From contig CALCPB010000369.1 in assembly GCA_937897665.1 (NCBI GenBank), positions 1-11,841 on the forward strand: a DNA stretch of 11,841 nucleotides, read 5' to 3'. The notes beneath the pieces were generated by a model, which was not told the origin of the DNA, did no database searches, and saw only the letters and a program-made list of their open reading frames with translations. This DNA is from an uncultured Halomicronema sp. Lineage in GTDB: Bacteria > Cyanobacteriota > Cyanobacteriia > Phormidesmidales > Phormidesmidaceae. This document shows, piece after piece, positions 5,658-11,841 of the stretch; positions within the stretch are counted from its first letter, which is position 1; the number at the start of each line of letters is the position of its first letter. The position numbers and the translations under genes were made by a program.

Positions 5658-7316
5658 ATGACCTTTGCCGCTGAGTCTGCTGCTACACCTGCCGTTTGGA
5701 TCTACGACACTACGCTGCGCGACGGGGCGCAGCGCGAAGGGTTGTCTCTGTCGATTGAAGACAAACTGCGCATTGCGCACAAGCTTGATGATTTAGGCAT
5801 TCCCTTTATTGAGGGGGGCTGGCCGGGGGCCAATCCCAAAGACGTGCAGTTTTTTTGGCAGCTTAAAGAAGAACCCCTGCGGCAGGCCGAGGTGGTGGCC
5901 TTTTGTTCGACCCGACGCCCTGGCAAGCAAGCGGCTACTGACCCCATGCTGCAGGCGATTCTGGCGGCGGGTACCCGGTGGGTTACCCTCTTTGGCAAAT
6001 CGTGGGATCTGCATGTCGCCGACAGTTTGCAGACCACCCTTGATGAAAATCTGGCCATGATTGGCGACACGATCGCGTTTTTGCGCGAGCAGGGGCGGCG
6101 AGTGATCTACGATGCAGAGCACTGGTTTGACGGCTACAAGGCTAATCCTGACTATGCGCTGCAGACGCTGGCTAGCGCCCTTGACGCCGGGGCCGAATGG
6201 CTAGTGCTGTGCGACACCAATGGCGGCACGCTGCCCCGCGAAGTTGGCCAAATTGTGCAAGCGGTGCGGCAATGGCTCGATCGCCAACCCCATCCGATGC
6301 TCCATCAGCCGCGCCTGGGCATTCACACCCATAACGACGCGGATATGGCCACCGCCAATGCCCTGGCCGCAGTCCTTGAAGGGGCAGAGATGGTGCAGGG
6401 CACGATGAATGGCTATGGCGAGCGCTGTGGTAATGCCAATCTGTGTGCGGTGATTCCCAACCTGCAGCTCAAGCTGAATCGCCCCTGCCTTGCGCCCGCG
6501 CAGCTGCAGTCTTTAACCGAGACCAGTCGGTTGGTCAGTGAACTGGTTAATCTCGCTCCCGACGAACATGCCCCGTTTGTGGGGCTGTCGGCCTTTGCCC
6601 ACAAGGGCGGCATCCACGTCAGCGCTGTGGAAAAAAATCCGAAAACCTACGAGCACATCGTCCCCGCCGCGATTGGGAACTGCCGCCGCATTGTCGTGTC
6701 AGATCAATCGGGACTCAGCAACATTTTGGCTAAGGCCCGCAGCTTTGGCATCGAACTGCACAAGCAGGATGTCGCCTCTCGCCAACTACTCAATCGACTC
6801 AAAGAACTAGAAAGTGAAGGCTATCAGTTTGAAGCCGCCGAAGCGAGTTTTGAGCTGTTGATGCGAGAAGTGCTGGGTCAGCGCCCCCGCTTTTTCGCCC
6901 TGCGCGGATTTCAGGTGCATTGCGACAATCTGCCCTCAGAAGCCGATTGGAAAACGCGATCGCTAGCGACCGTCAAACTCCGGATCAACGAACAGGAAAT
7001 TCTGGAAGCGGCGGAAGGCAGTGGTCCCGTTGCTGCCCTCGACAAGGCGCTGCGCAAGGCGCTGGCTAACTTTTATCCAGCGATCGCTGAGTTTCAGCTG
7101 AGCGACTACAAGGTGCGCATTTTAGACGGTCGCGCGGGCACCGATGCCAAGACGCGCGTGCTGATCGAATCGAGCAACGGTCAGCAGCGATGGACGACGC
7201 TGGGGGTCTCTGACAACATCATCGAAGCGTCTTATCAAGCTGTCGCCGAAGGATTGGAATATGGCCTGATGCTGCAGAAAGAACCCTTGACCAGCTGCAC
7301 CATCGGGGTGAGCTAA
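5658..7316 (+). CDS. cimA: (R)-citramalate synthase
   Basis: The 552-residue enzyme condenses acetyl-CoA and pyruvate into citramalate, the first step of the threonine-independent route to 2-oxobutanoate and isoleucine. The catalytic TIM barrel spans about 11-290: 'YDTTLRDGAQREG' (16-28, metal and substrate residues Arg21/Asp22), 'EGGWPGANPKD' (52-62), 'EHWFDGY' (154-160, typical of CimA rather than LeuA), 'HTHNDADMA' (223-231, metal-binding His223/His225) and 'GYGERCGNANL' (252-262). The connecting region has 'FAHKGGIHVSAVEK'. The C-terminal 430-540 region is a LeuA-type regulatory dimerisation domain, so feedback control, probably by isoleucine, is likely. Length agrees with the family. ATG 5658 is the only in-frame start after the stop at 5637-5639. 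There is no Shine-Dalgarno; a HIP1 octamer (5648-5655) occupies its place. It is apparently monocistronic, with a hairpin in its leader. Homocitrate or isopropylmalate synthase are less likely alternatives. Confidence 0.93.
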   Translation: MTFAAESAATPAVWIYDTTLRDGAQREGLSLSIEDKLRIAHKLDDLGIPFIEGGWPGANPKDVQFFWQLKEEPLRQAEVVAFCSTRRPGKQAATDPMLQAILAAGTRWVTLFGKSWDLHVADSLQTTLDENLAMIGDTIAFLREQGRRVIYDAEHWFDGYKANPDYALQTLASALDAGAEWLVLCDTNGGTLPREVGQIVQAVRQWLDRQPHPMLHQPRLGIHTHNDADMATANALAAVLEGAEMVQGTMNGYGERCGNANLCAVIPNLQLKLNRPCLAPAQLQSLTETSRLVSELVNLAPDEHAPFVGLSAFAHKGGIHVSAVEKNPKTYEHIVPAAIGNCRRIVVSDQSGLSNILAKARSFGIELHKQDVASRQLLNRLKELESEGYQFEAAEASFELLMREVLGQRPRFFALRGFQVHCDNLPSEADWKTRSLATVKLRINEQEILEAAEGSGPVAALDKALRKALANFYPAIAEFQLSDYKVRILDGRAGTDAKTRVLIESSNGQQRWTTLGVSDNIIEASYQAVAEGLEYGLMLQKEPLTSCTIGVS

Positions 7317-7419
7317 ACCAGCAGTTCAAGTCATGCGATATGCGGCAAATCGCGCGATGATCGGCTGTAGTCCCATCCAGCTTGCTGCTTCGACCGCCGT
7401 TGAGACGTTGGAGTAACGA

Positions 7420-7710
7420 CTACCCGTCGATTTCCACGGCTTTGACATCCACCGTATTCTTGACGGATTCATCTTCTTCCCGCGCGTTGGCTGCGGCCTG
7501 ACCGTTGAGCCCCTGCTGAGTGAGCCACTGGCCCGCTGCCGATACCATCAGCACGATCAGGGCCACGTCATCAATCTGCCCCAACAGCGGAATCAAATCC
7601 GGGGACAGATCGATGGGACTGATGAGGTATAGCAGCGATGCCAAGATTACCCAAAGGCTGTATTTGGGATTGGTCAATAGACGGCGATAACCTTGAAATA
7701 ACAAGCGCAT
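7420..7710 (-). CDS. DUF1232 (YkvA-like) small membrane protein
   Basis: This 96-residue protein carries the diagnostic DUF1232 core 'LYLISPIDLSPDLIPLLGQIDD' around residues 27-48 (shown by its key parts: SPIDL, PDLIP, GQIDD). The core is flanked by a hydrophobic segment (about 18-35) and a second one (about 49-64), consistent with one or two membrane passes. The C-terminal 25 residues are acidic and look disordered ('REEDESVKN'). The family is widespread in bacteria with no established biochemical role. The ATG at 7710 gives the usual short N-terminus before the core; no clear Shine-Dalgarno precedes it. The protease gene ends 225 bases upstream on the same strand, too far to argue for an operon. 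A longer frame covering 7571-7963 in another phase is its shadow. Confidence 0.88.
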   Translation of the reverse strand: MRLLFQGYRRLLTNPKYSLWVILASLLYLISPIDLSPDLIPLLGQIDDVALIVLMVSAAGQWLTQQGLNGQAAANAREEDESVKNTVDVKAVEIDG

Positions 7711-7935
7711 AAGGGGTCACAGAGAAATCAGAGTAAACGGCGGGCGGATCGCCTTCCCGTGGGCTCATCGCGCGTTCGAGCCGGGTTTGGTTGGTTCGGT
7801 GTCGCGGCCAGACCTCCCGGTGAGTCCTTAAGCGTTCCCTTGGCCTAGCTGCCTGCCCGTTTGACTTACCGTAACAAAAACCCGCGTCTTCACCCGCAAC
7901 TGGAACCGGCTGGAACCTGCTCATAACTCGATGAG

Positions 7936-9597
7936 TTATTCCGCTGTATCGGCCACTGCCCACCAGGCCAAGGCATAATCTTGGGCTAAATCGTCTTCGA
8001 TTTGTTGGCGATACACTACCCGCAGCTTGTACCGTCCTGTCGTCGGCACTTGGGTGAAAATATGCTCCAGGCTATCGACCTCACTGATCGAAGACCAGAC
8101 GCTGTTGGCGATATCGTCGTCCTCCGCCCGCATCAAATACAGGTCTAAGTTGTTGAGTCCGCGATCGCTAAAGGTCTCTTCCAAATCATAGAGCCCGTTA
8201 TCATTGGCATCATCTAAAACAACCAGCCGCTCCCACGTCAGCGTGGCGGAGAGGTAGCTGCCCCCACGCAGTGGCTGGTCAAAGACGTAATCACGCTGCA
8301 AAACGGCTGTCTCAGTTCTCGGCAGATTTGGCGGCAACGGCGACTCGGCGGTGCCAAAGCTCCAGCCGATGACGGGCACGGGGTCAGCAACCGACCACTG
8401 CCCTCCCTGCAGCTGCTGCAAGGCCCGAGTGGCATTCAAATGACCGGTTCCCAGGTCAGCATGCAGGGGCAGCGTCGGGTTGCGATAGGCATCGGAGTCC
8501 AGCCAGGTCAGATTGCTTTCGTCATAGAGGGTGCGTGACATGCCTAACAGCAGGCCGTTACCCGAATCGGCGAGTTTGTCCGCCGAGTTGAGCAAAACTG
8601 CCTTCATCACCATGGGCTCGCGCGCATCCAAGCTCCAATTCTCATCGGCTGAGCGAATCTGGCGATCGGCCCATTCCTGCAATAGAGCAACCACGGCGGT
8701 GACATGGGGCGCGGCAAAACTCGTGCCACTGACCACCCGCGACTCGCCATTAGGGTTAATCACGTCGATTTGGCTGCCGGGGGCCACCAGATTAATCGAC
8801 CGGCGATCGCCGACATTGCTCTCCGGGCCGGGCGATCGCTGGGGGCGAAAGTCTGGCTCGCTGCTGAGGTTGGCAAAATCCACCTTGGTGAAGCGGCCAT
8901 CCACCTCGCGCGAGTAGGCCACGTTGATGCCGTTGAAGTTGTCAGTCGGAATGGGAATGCCGCCGCCGCCCTGATTGCCCGCAACCACATAGAGCGTGTC
9001 ATGCACCCGTTGCGACCAGTCAATACAGAGCGTCAACAGGGCATTGCCATCTAGCATCGCGTCGGGTCGTGGGTCGCGGGCTAATGATTCACCAAAGCTG
9101 AAATTAATTGCTCGCACATCGCCACCGTTACTTAAAGCCACCTGTTGCGAGGCAAAGCACTCTTCTGGTTGCCCACTCCGGCCCCGAATCGGCCCAATCG
9201 CGGCGGCATACAAGACGGCGTCCGGGGCCACCCCGGTCAGCGTTTTATCTTGGCTAATCATGACGCTGGCGACATTGGCGGCGTGACCATCCACATACTG
9301 ATTGGGACTCGGCTGCTGATCGAGGTAAAAGACGCGGCCTACCTTCACCGGCAAATCGGCATCCGCCACCTTGTCGAGACCAAACTGGCTGGGGCGGCCA
9401 ATCTCCACCTGACCGATCGCGATTTTACGCCCCGTCAACAAATACGGCTCTCGGTGCAATCGCCGAGCGTCAATGCCCTCTTCACCGACAGAGTTGGATA
9501 GCGCCAAGGCTGGTACTCCAACGCCTAAGGCCCCTAAAGCAACAAAACAGGGAACTCGCCAGGCGCGTAAAAGAGCGGCCAGTTTTGATGAATACAT
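7936..9597 (-). CDS. Secreted subtilisin-like (S8) serine protease
   Basis: The 553-residue precursor has a signal peptide (Lys5, Arg11/Arg14, hydrophobic to about 33, 'PALALS' cleavage region), so it acts in the periplasm or outside. The S8 domain spans about 55-390. The catalytic His is His105 ('DGHAANVAS'), the oxyanion Asn is Asn208 ('VVAGNQG'), and the nucleophile is Ser293 in 'VSGTSFAAPHV'. At the usual Asp site ('VIDTG' in subtilisin) the sequence reads 'GQVEIG', with Glu65 (codon 9403-9405). The wording around it ('IGQVEIGRP', 'RAINFSFGE', 'IPIPTDNFNG') matches, from memory, a cyanobacterial S8 subgroup. A beta-rich C-terminal domain (about 400-553) contains a Ca2+-loop-like 'DANDNGLYDLEE' at 463-474. 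A GGGAG (9610-9614) lies 12 bases before ATG 9597. It is divergent from rpe, with separate control likely. Protease fold is certain; full activity depends on whether Glu65 can replace Asp. Confidence 0.9.
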   Translation of the reverse strand: MYSSKLAALLRAWRVPCFVALGALGVGVPALALSNSVGEEGIDARRLHREPYLLTGRKIAIGQVEIGRPSQFGLDKVADADLPVKVGRVFYLDQQPSPNQYVDGHAANVASVMISQDKTLTGVAPDAVLYAAAIGPIRGRSGQPEECFASQQVALSNGGDVRAINFSFGESLARDPRPDAMLDGNALLTLCIDWSQRVHDTLYVVAGNQGGGGIPIPTDNFNGINVAYSREVDGRFTKVDFANLSSEPDFRPQRSPGPESNVGDRRSINLVAPGSQIDVINPNGESRVVSGTSFAAPHVTAVVALLQEWADRQIRSADENWSLDAREPMVMKAVLLNSADKLADSGNGLLLGMSRTLYDESNLTWLDSDAYRNPTLPLHADLGTGHLNATRALQQLQGGQWSVADPVPVIGWSFGTAESPLPPNLPRTETAVLQRDYVFDQPLRGGSYLSATLTWERLVVLDDANDNGLYDLEETFSDRGLNNLDLYLMRAEDDDIANSVWSSISEVDSLEHIFTQVPTTGRYKLRVVYRQQIEDDLAQDYALAWWAVADTAE

Positions 9598-9923
9598 GCA
9601 GACTTCAAACTCCCAAGCATTTATTAGGGCTGGCTGAGTAAATATTGACTTCTAGAGGGGGAACTCGGCGCGATCTTTAGCCAGCCGAATCAGAGAAACC
9701 GTCGGCGATCTGTCATCGCTTCATAACAGCAATCCGTAGCCCTAGCAGTCCTCATGACCTGACTACTTGCCACCACCGTCCGCCTTTTGCGGTCAGCATG
9801 AACTGCTTTCATTAAAGCGTAAACAGTTGATAAATGAACTCAAAATCAAGACGATAAGATCTGTTAAAAAGTTGAAGATTTTGTTACGATAAATACTAAA
9901 GCATTTAGGAGAAACCTCCAGCT
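9598..9923. other. Divergent promoter region between the protease gene and rpe
   Basis: These 326 bases separate two genes that start in opposite directions, so both promoters should lie here. The rpe-proximal third (9815-9905) is clearly AT-rich compared with its surroundings. No tRNA, repeat or open frame of interest was seen in it. Confidence 0.6.
9862..9899 (+). promoter_or_regulatory. Possible rpe promoter
   Basis: Two weak sigma-70-like readings fit this AT-rich segment: TGTTAA (9862-9867) with TACGAT (9885-9890) at 17-base spacing, or TTGAAG (9872-9877) with TACTAA (9894-9899) at 16-base spacing. Neither matches the consensus well, so this marks the likely location rather than a defined promoter. 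Confidence 0.3.
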
Positions 9924-9926
9924 ATG
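9907..9926 (+). promoter_or_regulatory. rpe ribosome binding site
   Basis: AGGAG at 9907-9911 lies 12 bases before ATG 9924. GGAG (9908-9911) can pair with CTCC (9916-9919) across loop AAAC, which would bring the site closer to the ATG or partly mask it. The 4-base stem is short and may be chance. Confidence 0.5.
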
Positions 9927-10634
9927 GTTCATACCCAGTCCCAGAAATCAGTTGTTGTTGCACCATCAATTTTGTCGGCTGACTTTAGTCGGCTGGGTGA
10001 TGAGGTTCGCGCCATTGATGAAGCCGGAGCCGATTGGATTCATGTTGACGTCATGGAAGGTCGTTACGTCCCGAATATCACCATTGGCCCGCTGATCGTC
10101 GAGGCGCTACGCCCGGAGACGCAAAAGCCCTTAGACGTTCACCTGATGATTGTGGAACCCGAGAAGTACGTTGAGGACTTTGCCAAAGCGGGTGCTGACA
10201 TTATCTCCGTCCATGCTGAGCACAATGCGTCTCCCCACCTGCACCGGACCTTGGGCCAAATTCGTGAGCTGGGTAAGCAAGCGGGTGTGGTGCTCAACCC
10301 TGGTACACCGCTGGAACTGATCGAATACGTTCTAGAGCTGTGTGATTTGATCATGATCATGAGCGTCAACCCCGGCTTTGGCGGTCAGAAGTTTATCCCT
10401 GGCGTGGTGCCCAAAATTCAAAAGCTACGTCAGATGTGCGATGAGCGCGGTTTAGATCCGTGGATTGAAGTCGATGGTGGCCTCAAGCCCAACAATGCTT
10501 GGCAGGTTATCGATGCCGGAGCGAATGCGATTGTGGCAGGCTCCGCTGTTATCAAAGCGCCTGACTACGGCCAGGCAATTGAAGGCATTCGCATCAGCAA
10601 AGGCTCGGCGACGCCTGAGCTAGCCGTTGTCTAA
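9924..10634 (+). CDS. rpe: Ribulose-phosphate 3-epimerase
   Basis: The 236-residue enzyme interconverts ribulose 5-phosphate and xylulose 5-phosphate in the Calvin cycle and the pentose phosphate pathway, in the cytoplasm. It is a complete TIM barrel: '[14 protein letters not shown]' (12-25), metal ligands His40 and Asp42 in 'IHVDVMEG', His73 ('[10 protein letters not shown]'), the phosphate-binding 'SVNPGFGGQ' (147-155), and catalytic/metal Asp184 in '[10 protein letters not shown]'. The conserved 'VMDG' after the metal Asp reads 'VMEG' here (Glu45, codon 10056-10058), and the next 'RF' reads 'RY'. All four metal ligands are present, so activity is expected. Length and sequence match cyanobacterial homologues. 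The gene has its own leader and a strong terminator directly after it, so it is likely monocistronic. Confidence 0.96.
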   Translation: MVHTQSQKSVVVAPSILSADFSRLGDEVRAIDEAGADWIHVDVMEGRYVPNITIGPLIVEALRPETQKPLDVHLMIVEPEKYVEDFAKAGADIISVHAEHNASPHLHRTLGQIRELGKQAGVVLNPGTPLELIEYVLELCDLIMIMSVNPGFGGQKFIPGVVPKIQKLRQMCDERGLDPWIEVDGGLKPNNAWQVIDAGANAIVAGSAVIKAPDYGQAIEGIRISKGSATPELAVV

Positions 10635-10663
10635 GTGAGCTGCGTAAATCTGAATTCTTAGTT

Positions 10664-10700
10664 AAAACCGGGGATGCGATCGCGTCCCCGGTTTTGCTTT
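10664..10700 (+). terminator. Rho-independent terminator after rpe, with HIP1 in the loop
   Basis: AAAACCGGGGA (10664-10674) pairs perfectly with TCCCCGGTTTT (10685-10695), an 11-base stem; TTTTGCTTT follows. The 10-base loop contains the complete HIP1 octamer GCGATCGC (10676-10683), itself self-complementary, so a cruciform would be paired almost end to end. It lies 29 bases after the rpe stop. The AAAA on the left arm would also allow termination on the opposite strand. Confidence 0.9.
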
Positions 10701-11055
10701 GGGGCAATCTAAGCAGACCACTTTGAAGTCCGAATATTCAGAGTGTCACGTTGCCCTCATGCCTCGGCACAACCCGGTGATCCGTATATCCTCAGCCCTG
10801 ACTTTGCTTACTTTACAATCTCGCAGCAGAAAATCACGGCTAACACCGATGCAGCCACAAAGATAAACCCATTACGGTGAAATAGACGCGATATTGACGC
10901 CCGCAATTGCCTGGATCGCTTAAGCCGTCCGCATTAGCGTAGCCTTGAGTGCTGCGCCTAGGGCCGAGCCGAGCGCCGCTCGAAACAATCAGCGCGATCG
11001 CCCTTTTTATCAAAATCCCTCTTCTCAGTACGGTAAATCAGGAGTGCCCTTGATT
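10701..11055. other. Intergenic region between the rpe terminator and the small gene
   Basis: These 355 bases hold no recognisable gene, RNA or strong repeat. One HIP1 octamer lies at 10994-11001. An open frame in phase with the downstream gene runs back to a TTG at 10945, but those residues look like translated non-coding DNA. The promoter of the small gene is presumably here. Confidence 0.5.
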
Positions 11056-11232
11056 ATGATCAACCTCGAAGCAACCATTGATAAAATCTTTACGACCCGT
11101 CGCATCACCCGTGATGATCAGCAGCGCTTGATGTGCTCGTTTTTAGAGGGCGGACTATCGCCAACGGACAAAGATCTGTTGGATCGCGTTTATGAAGCCC
11201 TGCATCAGGGTCGGCTCCGTGTGGTGGACTAG
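11056..11232 (+). CDS. Small conserved cyanobacterial protein (58 residues)
   Basis: The product begins 'MINLEATIDKIFTTRRITR' and ends 'ALHQGRLRVVD'. It is predicted to be mostly helical: an N-terminal helix, a basic turn 'TTRRITRDDQQR', a short loop 'GGLSPTDKD' and a C-terminal amphipathic helix. From memory it resembles a small cyanobacterial family with the same 'ITR.DQQRLM' core and 'L.RVVD' end; its function is unknown. AGGAG (11040-11044) lies 11 bases before ATG 11056. An in-frame TTG at 11050 is only 5 bases from that site and would add two residues, so the start is uncertain by that much. A start further upstream at 10945 is unlikely because the added sequence has no conserved look. 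There are no Cys pairs, signal peptide or membrane segment. It stands alone, about 420 bases after rpe. Confidence 0.75.
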   Translation: MINLEATIDKIFTTRRITRDDQQRLMCSFLEGGLSPTDKDLLDRVYEALHQGRLRVVD

Positions 11233-11654
11233 GCGCTGAAACCTGGGTAGCCAATTGGAGAAATCCGAGCTTAATGAGCGCCATTCGCCCTTTCTATTAC
11301 CCTCCGTCCGGCAGCCGCAGCCTCAATAGTTCGTCACATCATATTTTTGGGCTGCTTTGTGCGTAACCAGTTATCTGTGAAATTCAAGGCTTGGCGATCG
11401 CACTCAAAGGCAGCTTCGCGTCGTTGAGGCCCTGTTTTGGGCTCATTATCGGGCCTATACCATCGCCGCATGTCTCACCGTATCGGTTAATTAATGTCAA
11501 TTCGCTGAATTTGGACTACACATCAACAAGTGTGTAGCCCCCTTCAACAAGCGGGCAGCGACAGCGCGGGAGCTCCGACCTGCAGTGCTACTTTGCAGAT
11601 CTGGTGTAGGACTCTTTGCTGATGCTCATTTTGTAGAGCGGATTCTATTGCGGA

Positions 11655-11693
11655 AGAGATTTTGCTGCGCATTTAATGCGCAGCAAAATCTCT
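11655..11693. repeat. 39-base perfect palindrome (19-base arms, 1-base centre)
   Basis: The left arm AGAGATTTTGCTGCGCATT (11655-11673) is exactly the reverse complement of the right arm (11675-11693), with a single T at 11674. No T-run follows, so it is not a standard terminator. A perfect match of this length cannot be chance. It may be a small palindromic repeat element, a cruciform-forming site or a hairpin at the end of a transcript from outside the window. Confidence 0.85.
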
Positions 11694-11737
11694 ATCAAAT
11701 ATTTCTAAGTAGGAAGTTCCAATTAAACGTAAGACAC

Positions 11738-11805
11738 TGTAGGTTGAGGTTGAGGGACGAAACCCAACGCCCGCATGGGTTACGCTATCGCTAACCCATC
11801 CTACA
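11738..11805. repeat. MITE-like dispersed cyanobacterial repeat
   Basis: The element starts TGTAGG (11738-11743) and ends CCTACA (11800-11805). Read inward from both ends the sequences stay similar (TGTAGGTTGAGGTT and TGTAGGATGGGTT). Inside, ATGGGTTA (11775-11782) pairs with TAACCCAT (11792-11799), and the words 'GGGACGAAACCCAACGCCCG' and 'TTACGCTATCGCTAA' match, from memory, a short repeat found many times between genes in filamentous cyanobacteria. No clear target duplication flanks it, and it encodes nothing. Confidence 0.65.
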
Positions 11806-11841
11806 TTTGAATTAGCCCAGCTACTTAGAAGGGAGGGCTCA

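Larger units (their letters stand above)
3528..11401. repeat. HIP1 octamer sites (GCGATCGC), 15 copies
   Basis: Copies start at 3528, 3942, 4255, 4527, 4902, 5254, 5648, 6956, 7080, 8161, 8803, 8832, 10676, 10994 and 11394. This is far above the roughly 0.2 expected by chance for an 8-mer in this length and is a hallmark of many cyanobacterial genomes. They occur inside genes and between them. None occurs in 1-3527. Confidence 0.95.
11233..11841. other. Non-coding end of the window, rich in inverted repeats
   Basis: These 609 bases hold no credible gene; the open frame at 11585-11794 runs through a perfect palindrome and a dispersed repeat and is not coding. Visible structures are a HIP1 octamer (11394-11401), a 7-base stem CTACACA/TGTGTAG (11516-11537) whose loop word TCAACAAG recurs at 11543-11550, the long palindrome at 11655-11693 and the MITE-like repeat at 11738-11805. 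The region looks like a landing area for small repeats. Confidence 0.55.

Noticed and set aside
7766..7800. tRNA-like T-arm wording (CGTTCGAGCC)
   Set aside because: No acceptor, D-arm or anticodon arm could be fitted around it on either strand.
7571..7963. 130-codon minus-strand open frame
   Set aside because: It overlaps the DUF1232 gene and the end of the protease gene in another phase; its residues look like shadow coding.
8531..9501. Several plus-strand open frames of 96-128 codons
   Set aside because: They are antisense to the S8 protease gene, whose motifs fix the real frame.
11585..11794. 69-codon plus-strand open frame
   Set aside because: It runs through the perfect palindrome and the MITE-like repeat and has no recognisable motif.
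1..11841. CRISPR array, defence island or prophage
   Set aside because: No regularly spaced repeats, Cas, restriction, toxin-antitoxin, integrase or phage structural motifs were seen.

Overview
The window looks like part of a cyanobacterial chromosome, probably from a filamentous, Leptolyngbya-like lineage. The evidence is 15 copies of the HIP1 octamer GCGATCGC, a citramalate synthase of the CimA type, a ribulose-phosphate 3-epimerase with a cyanobacterial-looking sequence, and two small proteins that resemble cyanobacteria-specific families. The genus assignment is inference.

Layout. Bases 1-3243 hold a tight plus-strand signalling cluster: the end of a FIST-domain sensor protein, a hybrid histidine kinase with no sensor domain of its own, and a receiver protein whose attached histidine-kinase module has lost the phosphoacceptor His and all recognisable ATP-binding motifs (a pseudokinase). 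Bases 3317-4742 hold a minus-strand pair: a cyanobacterial conserved hypothetical protein followed, 7 bases later, by a predicted lipoprotein of the phosphodiester glycosidase (NAGPA/DUF2233) family. Bases 4743-5657 have no convincing gene but contain several inverted repeats, including a strong hairpin just before cimA (5658-7316, plus strand). On the minus strand follow a DUF1232 membrane protein (7420-7710) and a secreted subtilisin-like protease (7936-9597). Divergent from the protease is rpe (9924-10634), closed by a textbook terminator that carries a HIP1 octamer in its loop. The last 1.2 kb holds one small conserved gene (11056-11232) and then non-coding DNA with a 39-base perfect palindrome and a MITE-like dispersed repeat.

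How the genes work together. The FIST, kinase and receiver genes are spaced 6 and 18 bases apart and probably form one phosphorelay: FIST would bind a small ligand, the hybrid kinase would transduce, and the receiver-pseudokinase would be a downstream target or allosteric partner. cimA (isoleucine precursor synthesis) and rpe (Calvin cycle and pentose phosphate) are housekeeping genes. The most unusual material is the receiver-pseudokinase and its cluster, which is also devoid of HIP1 sites, and the S8 protease, which has Glu where the catalytic Asp is expected. I saw no CRISPR array, tRNA, rRNA, intact transposase or phage gene.
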